64,000 nucleotides of DNA, taken from NCBI RefSeq assembly GCF_025118155.1, contig NW_026251388.1:682001-746000 (forward strand). The letters run 5' to 3'. The notes beneath the pieces were generated by a model, which was not told the origin of the DNA, ran no database searches, and worked only from the letters and a program-made list of their open reading frames with translations. Position 1 is the first letter of the stretch, and each line of letters starts with the position of its first letter. The position numbers and the translations under genes were made by a program. This DNA comes from Cokeromyces recurvatus. Lineage: Eukaryota > Mucoromycota > Mucoromycetes > Mucorales > Mucoraceae. This document shows positions 49,312-63,461 of the stretch, in pieces.

Positions 49312-52066
49312 ATGATGGCAACTACAATGAAGAGAAGGCACATTCCAAATGTGTCTGAAAAACATCAAGATTACACTGCTATCATTAACAATGATATGGA
49401 TGACAGTTCAAAATTAAAAAACTATAAACATCTACCTCAACCACAACCAATTAAAACTTATTCTTCAAATAAGGTAAATACTAACTTGTTTAATTTAAAT
49501 ACATGTTAACCATTTAATTTATATTGTAATTTAGAACATTGCATTTTTACAAAAACATCAACATACCATCATTACTATTGTTTTAACTCTTTTATCATTT
49601 TGGACACGATTCAGAAAAATTGCTCTAAGTAAAAATGTTGTTTGGGATGAGGTATGTCTTTTATTATAAATACGTATATTTTTAACATGCTTACACACAT
49701 ATATATAACTACCTATTTTAGGCACATTTTGGCAAGGTATATTTTTGTATAGGGTTGCTGATAAGCATAAATTGTATTCTAATTATATTACTTTTGAATA
49801 GTTTGGATCACATTATTTAAATCACGATTTTTATTTCGATGTTCATCCTCCTCTTGGTAAGATTTTGGTAGGTTTCTCTGGCTGGTTAGCTGGCTACAAT
49901 GGTTCTTTTGGATTTGAATCTGGTGCTGTTTATCCAGAACATGTCAATTTTGGTGCTATGCGTATATTTAACGCGTTTTTTGGTGCTATGATGGTTCCTA
50001 TTGCTTATCTAACATGTGTTCAAATGAAAATGACATTAAAAGCTAGCCTTTTAGCTGCTACTATGGTATTACTTGGTAAATTATTTCATATTATATATAT
50101 ATATATCGACTTTTTTTATTTATTTATTTCATATTATATACATTTTTAGATAATGCCTATCTTACTATTAGTCGTTTTATTTTGTTGGATTCAATGCTTC
50201 TTTTCTTTACCTGTACTTCCCTTTTCACGTTAGCCACTTTTCATAATTTGCGTAACCAGTAAGTTTTAGTGAAGTAAGCAAATAACGTTTGACTTTTATC
50301 TTTCCTTTTTTTTTTCTAATTATACTTGATATATCATAGATCATTTTCAACAAAATGGTGGATCTGGCTTAATTTGACTGGTATTTCATTAGGATGTGTA
50401 CTAAGTGTGAAATGGGTCGGCTTATTTGCTGTGGCTGTTGTTGGAGTATATACGATTGAAGATTTATGGAATATGTGGGGTGATTTACAGATGCCTAAAA
50501 AGACATACCTTAGTCATTGGATTGCCCGTATTATATGTTTAATCTGTATTCCTATTTCAATCTATATCTTTAGTTTTATTTTACATTTTAAACTTTTATA
50601 TAAGAGTGGTCCTGGTGATGCTCAAATGAGTTCCCTATTTCAAGCAAACTTGGAAGGAAATTCTATGACTAGTAATCCTCTTGGTAAGTCATTTGATCTA
50701 TACGACAATGATCAAATATTAACTTGTAATATATATACAGAAATTGCTTATGGTTCGAAATTAACTATCAAAAACGCTGGATTTGGAGGTGGCTTGTTAC
50801 ATTCTCATGTTCAAACCTATCCTGAAGGATCTAAGCAACAGCAAGTAACCTGTTATCATCATAAGGATGATAATAACAATTGGATTATTCGTCCACCTAG
50901 AAATTATGATTCGAATGAATATGAATCACCTGAAAATGAAGAGTTTATTCGTTTCGTTAAAGATGGCGATATAATTCGTCTTCAACATGAATTAACAGGT
51001 CGTAATTTACACAGTCACCCTGTGAATGCACCAGTCACGTCAAGTGAATGGGAAGTAAGCTGTTACGGTAATGAAACAGTTGGAGATAGTCAGGATAATT
51101 GGAAAGTTGAAATTGTAGATGATATGATTTATAAAGAAAAGGATCGTGTTCGTTCTTTAACTACACGTTTCCGTCTTCGTCATGAAAGATTAGGATGTTT
51201 ATTAACAGCGGATGGAGGCACTTTACCTCAATGGGGCTTTAAGCAAACAGAAGTGTATTGTGATAAGAGTGATGATGTAGATAATCCACATGCTATGTGG
51301 AATGTAGAACAACATTGGAATCCTAAACTACCTCCTGCACCACCTAATGCATACAAGTCGCGTTTCTTCCGTGATTTTATTTCATTGAATGTTGCAATGT
51401 GGAATTCTAATAATGCTCTTATCCCAGATCCTGACAAGTATGATATACTGTCATCTAAACCTAGTGAATGGCCTTTTGTTTCTGTTGGTCTTCGTATGTG
51501 CGGTTGGGGTGATAATGATGTTAAATTTTATCTTTTGGGCAATCCTATTGTTTGGTGGTTATCCATTGGATCTATCTTTGTCTTTTGTTTCATTACTTGT
51601 ATCTATATTGCTCGTATGCAAAGAAAGATTTATGATTTAACAAGAGGTATAAACAGCTTTCACATATACATCATTTTAATTTCTTTATATTCATTCATAT
51701 TATATGTATACTTGTTTTATTTATTTAGCTCAATGGGATCATTTCTTTTATGTTGGTAAAACCTTATTCCTTGGTTGGTTCTTCCATTATATTCCCTTTT
51801 ATATTATGGGTCGTGTCACTTATTTACATCACTATTTCCCTGCACTTTATTTCAGTATTCTTATGGTGCCTTTCTTAATGGATCATTTTACTCGTAATAG
51901 TCCTAAGCTAGTTCAATCTATTATTTTCGGTGTAGTTTATATTGCTGTTATAGCCACATTTATTCATTTTGCACCCATCTCTTTTGGTTTGACGGGTCCC
52001 ATCACAGACTACAAGTCCCTACAATGGAGAGAAGGTTGGAATATTATTGAAGAAAAAAGAAATTAA
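49312..52066 (+). CDS. Protein O-mannosyltransferase, PMT2-like (773 aa)
   Basis: Seven exons: 49312-49473, 49535-49651, 49722-49736 (15-base micro-exon AHFGK), 49802-50075, 50150-50258, 50340-51646 and 51729-52066. It transfers mannose from dolichol-phosphate-mannose to Ser/Thr of secretory proteins in the ER. The catalytic loop is [21 protein letters not shown] then FDVHPPLGK with the essential DE. LLDSMLLFF, KWVGLFAVAVVG and SGPGDAQMSSLFQANL follow; the last suits the PMT2 subfamily. MIR repeats occupy about residues 320-520 (GGGLLHSHVQTYPEGS, LTGRNLHSHP, LGCLLTADGG). C-terminal membrane helices (FHYIPFYIMGRVTYLHHYFPALYFS) close it. Start chosen at 49312, the first ATG after the T-rich leader. 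Confidence 0.94.
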
Positions 52067-52442
52067 ATTATATAAAAGAGATACTATGTTAGTAGCATCA
52101 ATCAAGATGATCTAATGATTTACAAAATTTTAAAGACAATGTCTCGTCTTTGTTTTCGCTTACTTTGCAAACTAAATAAGCTTCTTATTTGATGATAACT
52201 GTTTTTATTTGTCATACATAGACTGTAAGACAAACAAATTTTGTATTACATGTATTGTTCTCTTTAAAAAACCAAGTGATAGTTAGTCGTAGTAGTTGGT
52301 CGTAGTAGAGAAGGAGGGGTGGTGGTGGTGGTGTGTAGGATAAATAAGTACCCTGTCATACTAGTACACAACAATAGATAGCGCATACAACTATTCTTTT
52401 TTTTTTTCTTTCTTTCTTCTTCTTCTTCTTTGCTGCTTATTA
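52067..52442. other. Intergenic spacer
   Basis: 376 bases between tandem PMT and G-alpha genes. It has a GGTGGTGGTGGTG patch (52318-52333) and a T/C-rich tract directly before the next ATG. No gene seen. Confidence 0.55.
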
Positions 52443-54243
<1,801 letters not shown>

Positions 54244-54428
54244 ATTATATACTAATACACCACATCTGTACATATATAAAATAATTACACTCGCAGAAGA
54301 AACCGAGTTGCTATTAGAATACTACTTTATCTTTTTATTACATCTTAATAATAAAGCAAGTTGAAGCTCTTAAACCAGATGAAATATATTACTCTAAATC
54401 ATCAAAGATACTTGCTTCTTTCCTCTCT

Positions 54429-54480
<52 letters not shown>

Positions 54481-54594
54481 TATCTGTCTCCTGAGTGGTG
54501 GCTTGTATGATTTTTTTTTCTTTTTTTTTTCTTATTTTACATAAGCTAAGCATATTTTTTTTCTTCTCTTCTTTTTCTTGTACACTTATCAATA
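54244..54594. repeat. Intergenic spacer with 48-base poly-T
   Basis: Poly-T at 54432-54479 and a second T-rich patch before the FAF1 start. No gene seen. Confidence 0.75.
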
Positions 54595-55700
54595 ATGTCT
54601 TCTTTAGCAAGTTTAATTAGTAATGTGAAAGCAAATACCGCTAACAATGATCACATAAATAGAAGTTTAAAGAGAAAAGCAACATTTTCAAAGTAAATAA
54701 TTAGTTTTAAAGAAATTATTAATATATTACTGACTTTCTCTAATGTTAGGGAAGAATTAAGACAACAGAAAAGAAAAGCCCTTCTTAAGAAGAAGGCAGA
54801 TGATAAGAAAGAATCAAATGAGCCCAGTATTGTTGTGTTCGATGATTCAGCATTACAAAAGAAACCTGTTTATGAAGATAAAGCATCAAAAAAACAATTT
54901 ATGGTATATTAATCAAAGCCTTTTTATATGTCTATATACATGTACATTATTCTAAATCCTTATATATAAAGAATTCAAAAATTACAACACCTGATCCATA
55001 CAACATTACAACTCCCAAAAATAAACCTTCTGCAAAAGAACTTGAAGAAGAGGCGTAAGTGAGAGAGAGAGAGAAAGAAATACGATGCAATTCCCGAATA
55101 ATTAAATTAATATTATGCATGTACTTGATAGTGAAAATCAAAAACATGATTTAGAATTACATCAACTCTTAAACACCTCAAATCTTTTAGAGGAACTCGG
55201 TAAATAATAGAGGAATTAAATGTTAATCTTAAAAGTCTCTTATTCATCTGAAAAAAAAATAATAATTATATAGCACAAGAAGAAATGACAGCAAGAGAAA
55301 AAAGAAAGAATACAATGAAAAAATTAGTGGACTTGGGTGCAAAGGTAAGCTTTAGGATATGACTTGGAATAATGTATTCATCTTAAATACACATATATAT
55401 GTATATATAATCCAGCCAGCAGCAAATCAAAAGATGCCATTATCATTAAAATTAAGCTTAGATAAATCAAGAAAGGAAAGGGAACTTGCTAAACTACAAG
55501 AAGCAAAGGATTTAGGTATTTACGATAAATCATTAAAGCATCTATACATAAAAACAAAGCCAAAGAAGAGAAACCGTGATCCTGGCATTACAAATGGTAT
55601 TGGCAGAATGAAGGGTGCTACCTTGACTATTAAACAATCAGATATTGAAAGAATTCAGAAACAAGGATCAAAGAAATCTTCCGGCAAGAAACGACGATAA
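54595..55700 (+). CDS. FAF1: 40S assembly factor Faf1/C1orf131-like, DUF4602 (252 aa)
   Basis: Six exons: 54595-54692, 54750-54903, 54972-55054, 55132-55199, 55274-55344 and 55416-55700. A highly basic Lys/Arg-rich protein with acidic patches; no membrane segment. The C-terminal signature KKRNRDPGITNGIGRMKGATLTIKQSDIER is the DUF4602 hallmark shared by human C1orf131 and yeast Faf1 (the full signature spans about 55561-55658). Family members act in the nucleolus in early 40S subunit assembly within the SSU processome. Convergent with PNO1, another 40S factor. Confidence 0.85.
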
Positions 55701-56172
55701 AAACGAAGCTATAAGATTAAACTTATTTACATGTATACCATAATTTTAGACATTTAGTAAACTTCTTGTACTTTTGCATAAAGATGGTAATTCGAAAAGG
55801 AAAAAGGAACAAAAAAAAAAATTAGAGAGTAACAAGTTGACTTTTACTGTGCATAAGACATTACTTAATGACTATCATACTTTCCTTACACGAATAATAT
55901 CTTAACATGAACAATGACCCATTTTATTGACAGTGTTTTTTTTTTTTTGATAACTGCATAAAATTGTTTTTTTTTAATTCTATATAGATATTATATCATT
56001 GATACTTTAATTAAAAGAAAGTGAACATTAAAAAAAAAGAGAGATAAAATCATGACAGTATATATTATATTACAAAAAAAAGGGGGGGAAAGGGAAGGGG
56101 CATATAAATTATCTATGCAAAATAAACATCTTAAAGGCTGGAAGAAAAAAAAAAGAATATACATGTATAAAT
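55701..56172. other. Convergent 3' spacer
   Basis: Separates FAF1 and PNO1 stops. Contains A/T tracts and a GGGGGGGAAAGGGAAGGGG block (56082-56100). No gene seen. Confidence 0.6.
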
Positions 56173-57160
56173 CTAAAAACGTTCCTTCATACGAGCAGAA
56201 ATAGTACGAAGAGTAGCATAAACTTTACCGGGAGGACTACCTAAAATAAGACTAACAACAGCATCACGAGCAATCTTGATGTTTTGGAATGAACCAAGAA
56301 TATGAATTTTTCTATTATCAATATTTTTAATTTAGTATAAATCAATGAAGAAGAAAAAAAAAAGCCTTATCACTTACGTATCAGCCAAAACGATTCTAGT
56401 TTTGCTTGCATTTTCAATAGTAAATTTAGTTTTACCATCACGACCAGCGATACGACCAATAGCACGAGCTAAATGATCACCGTGTAATGTCTTCACATCT
56501 TTAATTTCAAATGTATCCATATAAATATCATCTAATCTTAATAAAGCCATAGCATCTTCTACTTCAAAACCTAAAGCAAAAGCTTTAACAAAATCTGCAC
56601 CTTTTTGCAAAGCACCATCATCTTCAGTAGAAGGTGAAGTCTATGAAATAATAATAATAATAATAATATATTTATTAACATACATATGTCAAAAAAAATT
56701 TTTTTCCCAAGCCCTACAAACCTTAAGCTCAACCGTTTTTGATTTAATGTTCATTCTAACTTGGAGCTTCATATGTTCAACTAAGGGTGAATAAATTTCT
56801 AACCAATGTCTTTTTAAAGGAGCCATACGATGGGGTGGAATGGGAATTTTACGGAAACCTTTCGTCACACTCTTTTTTTTTTTAAAAAAAAAAGCAAAAT
56901 TTGAATGATTATTATTTATCATTTCAGATTGATCAAACATTATTTAACACTTTTTCTACCTTTAATTCAGCTTTACTTGCAGGAGCAAAGTTAGGCTTAT
57001 TCATTGAAGAAGAGCTTTCTTCCATTGCTACATCATCTTGACTTTGACGACTAGGTAAAGCATTGGCATCGATAATAATATCATCGTCTTCTCCTTGAAT
57101 CTCTTTTTGAGTCTTTTTGCTAACTAATGTTGGTGCTTTTAATGACTGTAATGAAGCCAT
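56173..57160 (-). CDS. PNO1: RNA-binding protein Pno1/Dim2 (250 aa)
   Basis: Four exons: 57160-56960, 56871-56722, 56640-56378 and 56311-56173. KH-domain protein required for 18S rRNA processing and 40S assembly, partner of Nob1 and the dimethylase Dim1. Seen: an acidic low-complexity N-terminus, then [80 protein letters not shown] and [16 protein letters not shown], all strongly conserved. Donor of intron 1 is taken as AAG/GTAGAA (56960). An alternative donor nine bases later (GTGTTA) keeps the same frame and would add VEK. Confidence 0.94.
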
Positions 57161-58522
57161 TTTATATATTTATATAATGTAGATAAAAAAAGAGATAACA
57201 GTAAGTTTGAATTCTGAACAAAAAGAAAAAATTTTTGATTTAAAACAGCATTTCCCATTATTTTTGAAAATATACGGAGTTCAAATAACAGTTTGTATAG
57301 ACTTTAAATTGGAAAAAGGAAAAAATAGTCACGAAAGCAGTCATACCTCCTAAAATTGCAATGGGACTTTTGACAAACGTCTGCTTTATTCAAATTACCA
57401 TTGTAAAAAAGGTATGTTCAGCCTACTTTTAAATATTTATGTTTCTTTAAGAGAGCTTCTATTACAGATATATGCTTACTATTATAATTAGAAATCATTT
57501 TATAAAAGTTGTATATGTATATATCTTAACTCAACTGTATAAATATTCTAATTATTTTGCATAAACCCCAATACTCTCAAAGCAAAAAAGAATATTATAG
57601 CGATTATTTTATCAATAATATTTTTAATAAAGTTAACAGTTTTGAAAAGAAAAAAAAAAGGAAAATGTAAAGGATAAACTAAAATGTACTATTTTGTATA
57701 CAGAAGCTAGACATAGAGTGTATATAAAGCAAATGAATAAGATAAGAATATACAACAGTCTAGAGGGATACATTTCAAGTCCTTGCCTTTTTTTTTTTAC
57801 GTAATATTGAAGTGAGATATTATTTTAGTGCATGCAGAAATTACCTTGCATTACTAGTTTTTTTTTTAACACATGGAAACGAATAAGCAATCTTTCGATT
57901 TTCCACATAACAAAGCTTAAATCTATTTAATTCTCAGCCAAGTTGAATTGATAAAATGAAAACCAATAAAATATTTAAATAATAATTTCTTAATAAAAAG
58001 CACAATTAAACTAGAATTGCCTATGTTAGTTTATCAATGGAAATAGGAAGATACTTAAACAAAACAAAACAAAAAATTCTTTGGGATCAAGGGCAAAAAA
58101 AAAGGGTTATGACACATTTCGTGATGAAGGGGAAGAAAAGGTAGCCAATCAAGAAGACATTATTGACCAGGCAGTGAAACTTGATAATCATAAAATATGA
58201 TAGTTTGAACTTCTGTATTTTTTTTCCCGACTTTGTGTTACGATGAGTTCATTTTTCTTTTTTTTTAATGATTTCGGTAGTCGAATAAATAATAAGCATA
58301 ACACATTCTTTTTATTATTATTACATTTTGTATAAAGAAGGACATTATATACAATAGATTCAATAATAGGGTCCTTGTAAAATACCTATAAAGAATTTTC
58401 GAGAATTTAAAATATATGGCGTGTTTCAAGAAAAAAAGAGAGGAGTTAATTTAAAAGGGGCATGATATAGTGCTACTAAACAGTTGATAAAAGGAAAATG
58501 GTCATAAATATAGATATATAAC
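57161..58522. other. Intergenic region, no gene seen
   Basis: 1.36 kb between PNO1 (upstream side) and UPS1 (3' side). AT-rich with A and T tracts. No coding stretch or RNA gene recognised. Confidence 0.55.
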
Positions 58523-59313
58523 TTAGGCAGAATTTAAGAAAGGAACACGGTTTGAGGATTGCTTTTCACGAATCATTTGTAATATATGTTGCATTCCTTT
58601 ACGAGCCTAGATAAAATAAAGTATTCTGTTATAAACTTGATGTCATAACCTTATTATTTTTACCTTTGCTGCATTAGCTATGAAGCTACTTTGACCAAAT
58701 CCTTCAATACGACCAGTCATTCCCCAACCAAATTTGGAGATAATACGAGCTTCAGTTTTGCATGAAGTCCATTCTGGATTTTGTTCGTCTTGTTTAAAAG
58801 TTTGTGTTTCAACAATTTGCATTATACGAACATGATTCAAGTTTTTTGTACGAGTAACCATTGTTTTATTTTTCGGATCAACTTCTGATTCTTCAATAAT
58901 AAATGCTTCCGAGTTTTTAAGAAACTAATTTAAAAATGGTTATTTAGCTTTTTTATGTTGTAATGTATATCTATAATTTACATGATCAGGAAACCATTTA
59001 GGTGCCTTTCCTTTCTTCAACACAAGTCTTGTTGTTTTTAAAACCCCATTCTCATCCACATAACGATCCAAAACATCTACAGCAAGGACTATTCAAAAAC
59101 AACAGTATTAATATTTAAACAGACAACTCATATAAATATTTTAAAATTACCATGTGAAGCAAATGGATTAGGATATCTTAACCAGAAAGCAAGAGTTACA
59201 TTTTGCCAAGGATAACTATAACAATGAATGTTAGTCCTTTCTGATTAATAAGCTTTTTTTTTTTTTCTCATAAAGTACTCATATTTAAATAAATGTTGGT
59301 AAAATTTAACCAT
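58523..59313 (-). CDS. UPS1: PRELI/MSF1-domain mitochondrial phospholipid transfer protein, Ups1-like (183 aa)
   Basis: Five exons: 59313-59279, 59215-59151, 59088-58982, 58924-58664 and 58606-58523. The first exon is 35 bases, so the start is hidden in simple frame scans. The PRELI/MSF1 domain fills the protein: MVKFYQHLFKYDYPWQNVT, FWLRYPNPFASHVLAVDVLD, RLVLKKGKAPKWFPDHF, EESEVDPKNKTM, EARIISKFGWGMTGRIEGFG. Ups1/PRELID1 carries phosphatidic acid across the mitochondrial intermembrane space with Mdm35 for cardiolipin synthesis; Ups2 carries phosphatidylserine. Which one this is remains uncertain. Divergent from the AP-1 factor. Confidence 0.88.
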
Positions 59314-59685
59314 ATTTAATGTATAGAAGTAAATGTAAGAATATAGTAGAAAATAAAAAAAATAAAAATAAAAAAAAAATGAGGGGAAAATGAGGTGGTT
59401 TACATTTATTTCTTCTCGTAATTCATTGGTAGCAATGACAGCAAGGGTTGAGACTAAACAAATAGTAAATTAGAATATTATTGGTTTGTGACTGTTTGTT
59501 TCGGGAAAAATATCTGATTAGCTATTGGCTTCGTGTCTTCTGTTCTCGATTTATTCAAGTATACATTATTCAGCAGTTTACTGAAACATGAACTTTTTTC
59601 TTTTATCTTTTTTCATTATTATTATTTGACTGTATATACGAATATAAATATATATATATATATATTTTAAAAAAAACAAAACAAA
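59314..59685. promoter_or_regulatory. Bidirectional promoter region between UPS1 and the AP-1-like factor
   Basis: 372 bases between two divergent starts, AT-rich with a TA run (59650-59665) next to the AP-1 start. No specific binding site assigned. Confidence 0.5.
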
Positions 59686-61357
59686 ATGTCATCCATAAAT
59701 ACCAATCCCAATACAACTTCTTCTGATGTACTTCAACTTAATTTGAATGATTCAGCACTGGAATTATTAAATGCAGCCATTGTCAGTCACCAGTTGAAAA
59801 TCGATGACTTTGAACAACTAAATACAAGAAACAATAAAGAAAAAGCTCCTCCCTCCATTCAAAATGAGTCAACAAAGAAAGCTTTACCAGATAAATCAAC
59901 TATAAATGGTATTATTTTTTTGTTATAATTTGCAAATATATGCTGCTGACTTTTATCTATTTTACAGCAATTCATTCAAAAAGAGAACTTGATAAAGGTA
60001 AAAAAAAAAAAAAAAAGAAAAGAAAAAAAAAAAGTCAAAGAAGAAGTTAAATGCAAGTTAATTTATCTCTTGTTTATATTAGATGAGCAAACATCAACTA
60101 CTCCAAAACGAGTGGGTCGTAAACCGATAGATAATTCCGAGATTCCTGTAAGTAGTGCAATATAATATATTCACACATATACATATTCATTTTTTTGTGG
60201 CGCAGGATGTCCCACTTGATCCTAAACAAAAAAGAAAAGCTCAAAATAGAGCTGCTCAACGTGCATTCAGAGATCGTAAAGAAAAGCATTTAGCTGAGTT
60301 ACAGGCACGTATTGAAGAATTAGAGGCTCTAAATGCAACAAAAAATGAAGATTTAATAAAAGAAAATCAACAATTAAGAGAGCAATTGAAGAGGCTTCAG
60401 GAGGAAAATTATGCTCTCAAAGGAGCACAATTTACTTTTGAGTTTCCTATATCTGGCTCTATTAATAAAATGCTAACTTCTACATTGCCCATCACTAATA
60501 CTACTATGACTGCAGGGACTCCTTCTGGTATCCCTAGCACTCCTATTACTGTTTCTTCGAATAATACTTCTTCGGATATAAATTATGATGATTTGAATAA
60601 TCTATATCCAATGACAACAAGTGGAAGTAGTATGAGCAGTTCAAATAGCTATAGTGGTGAAGATAATAGCTCTTCTACTGAACAACATTCACCAGACACA
60701 AATAATCAAACTCATGAAGATGATTCTACAAGTGCAGATACACCTATTACATCTAATCCTCTTTTTTCACCAGAACCAATTCAATTTGGCTTGATACAAC
60801 CTCCTATGGCTTCTAATGCATTAGACTTTTTAGCTGTTACCGATGTTACAGATGGTATTGGCAATGGGCTTACTACTGTCAATAATTTCCCTACAGGTGA
60901 TCTTTTCCACGGCAAAGATGATCTCTTTACCAGTTATACTCTACCTGCAAATAATACGAATGATAACTTTTTATTTACGAATGAAGACTTATCAGCATTA
61001 TTTGGTGCCAATGAGGATTTATTTAATTTTAATACCAACATAAATGATAATAATAATAATAATAATAATAATGTATCATTATCGCTTAATACCCAGTTCG
61101 GGCTTCCGGAAACACCTACTACTCGTCGTCTTAATCTTACATCTGAGAAGAAACAATTACTGATTCAACAAATAAAGAAAGGACAAGAAGAAGGCAAATA
61201 TGTACACCAAATACATCAAGAAATTAAAGAAAAATGTCCTGATTTCGATTTGGATGGTTTATGTGATGACCTTAAAAAGAAAGCGCAATGCAGTAGTGGT
61301 GCTTATCCGCTTACCGATCACGAAGTAGATGCCTTTGTCAAATTTTTAAGTCATTAA
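59686..61357 (+). CDS. AP-1-like bZIP transcription factor (Pap1/Yap1 type), 489 aa
   Basis: Four exons: 59686-59908, 59968-59997, 60083-60147 and 60206-61357. The basic region KRKAQNRAAQRAFRDRKEKH (about residues 115-134) has the fungal AP-1 N-x2-AQ-x2-FR pattern and is followed by a leucine zipper (LAELQARIEELEAL, LIKENQQLREQLKRL). A Ser/Thr/Asn-rich middle holds an eight-Asn run. The C-terminal cysteine-rich domain has three Cys (about 450, 459, 468: CPDF, DGLC, KAQC) that include the DGLC-x8-C motif of yeast Yap1. Yap1/Pap1 are oxidised in this domain, escape Crm1 export and induce antioxidant genes. These are the only three cysteines in the protein, so a separate N-terminal cysteine domain is missing. 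Confidence 0.92.
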
Positions 61358-61701
61358 AAAAAGACTCCCCCTTTTTTCATCTTCTTCATATAATCAATCA
61401 TATACAGATATACATATACATATACACATACATACACCTATGTATTTTTTCTTTTTTTTTAATAGCATTACATGTATTTTGAATTTTCCTATAACTTTCA
61501 TCATTATTATTACTAAGACAAATAACAATATGTTTATAAATGCTCATTTAATAGTTGACAATATCTAAAGTAAGAAATAATAATAATAATAGAAAGGCTA
61601 TATTATTTTCGATTTTTATTATTATACAAATATGTATTTATAAAAAAAAAAAAACGAAATTAAATATTGCATAATATTACATAAATCAAAAGGAATAGCT
61701 A
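61358..61701. other. Convergent 3' spacer
   Basis: 344 bases between the AP-1 factor and URC4 stops. AT-rich; no gene seen. Confidence 0.6.
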
Positions 61702-63461
61702 TTAGTAAATAACCCTCTTATCTACCTATAATTGAAGAGAGAGAAAGTAAATAAATTATTATCCAATTTTCCCAAAAAGAAAAGATATATATCTTACTTT
61801 GATTACAATGGGGGGCTCATGAGTATTTGGTCGAGAAATCTCTGCTAATTCTCTTCCTGCCTATTTTTTTTTTATATATATATGTATATACACATACATA
61901 GATAGAAAACTTTCAGTTTAAAACAATACATGTATACAAAGTTAATGTGTTTAAGTGTAACTTACACTCCATGTTCCCCCTTGAATAAGCTGACTTAAAG
62001 AAAGAAATTTTTTACTTAATCTCAACGTTTGACGAACACGATCAGCTATCAAATCCAAATAGGCTACAGTCAATGCACGCCATTCAGTCACGACTGGGTC
62101 CGACATATCAAACATCGGGGCCACCTCAACCTTGGGCTGATAAGGCAAAAGAGAATTGGCTTGATAATTTTTAATACCACGTTCGTAATCGACAGGCTTT
62201 AAAGTCAGAAAACCAGTATCGATAAGGAAGCCACCATTACAGTAATCAGGAAGGGGTGTTAACAGATCAGTGCCTTCAATGGTTGCTCCAAGTAATTTTT
62301 CCATAGGCTCAATCACGGAATAGATAATCCATTGAGAGAGCTTATGAAATGAGACAAGATTACTATCATCATGTATAGCTGTACAAGGCCAAACGTCACC
62401 TAATCCACTTGTACCACCTCTGTTTTCTTCAGCAGCCCATAATTCGCCCATCTCTTGAACAACAGGCCACAATGTCTCAATACTAATTAATGGTCCCTTT
62501 TTGGTTTTAATTGTAGTAGGATGATCGAGTAAATAGTCTAAATAAATATTATCAATTTCAGGAGTTTTCGAAAAAAAAAAATCAAACAACTATACTACTT
62601 GTTATTTTTGTATTTGTGCATTTTTTTTTTTTATACTTTTTCATTTATTTATTTATTTACCTATTAGGTTTCCGGGACGTCTTATATTATTACCAAAATA
62701 GTCTGTTCTATTTTGTAATACAGATCCAAGATTTTTCAGAGCTTCAAATCTTACCTCAATATCAACGAATGAATTATCATCATTGAATTGAAGTTCTTTA
62801 CAGAGTGTATCAAATGAAAGATTCAATAACGCCTCAGCTGTGTAGTATGTATAAATATAAATATATATGTATATATAACATGTAGAAAAAAAATGATATA
62901 TATACATATATGTATATATATATATATATGTGTGTGTGTATGTGTGTCTATATATACATCATTTTATGTGTAGTACTTACAGTCAACTCGATGAGGCTGA
63001 GCTGGATCATTTGAAAAAAAGCCTTTTATGAACATATCCAATATAGCAATAGCAATACCATCCTTTCTTTTGAACACTCTACCTGTAGAATGTTCAGTAT
63101 AAGACCAAGCTTGACATGGCTTCATATCCATAAGACATGCAATAACCAATATATCAATTAGTTTTCTTGTTTGCTCTATTGTATCTTGACCAACACTAGC
63201 CCAAGTTTGGATTAGATTATCAAGACGGCGTCTTCCACCTATATCAAAGTGGCGCCAACGACCATAAAGAGGGATATCAGAAGGATTATCATAATCTCGT
63301 TTAATAATAGATACAACAAATTGAACCATTTCTTCCAACTTTGATTGATCAATATCAAAATGTTTCAACCTATTGCGTGTAGCCGCTTCATGTACTTTAA
63401 AACATCTTTCACGTACAGAGCCGAGACTAAGTAAGAAATCATTCTGATTATATGGAGCCAT
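61702..63461 (-). CDS. URC4: Urc4-like protein of uracil catabolism, DUF1688 (438 aa)
   Basis: Five exons: 63461-62981, 62837-62661, 62537-61966, 61860-61798 and 61725-61702. The last exon encodes only VDKRVIY and stop. It was placed because the PPIVIK/VDKRVIY join resembles the short family C-terminus, while reading through gives an unrelated tail. Conserved strings: ATRNRLKHFDID, DIPLYGRWRHFDIGGRRR, DIEVRFEALKNLGSVL, GDVWPCTAIHD, SQWIIYSVIEPMEKLLG, PLPDYCNGGFLID, FDMSDPVVTEWRALTVAYLD. DUF1688 includes Urc4 of the fungal URC pathway that degrades uracil as nitrogen source. Exact reaction is unsettled as far as I know. No other URC gene is in the window. Confidence 0.9.
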
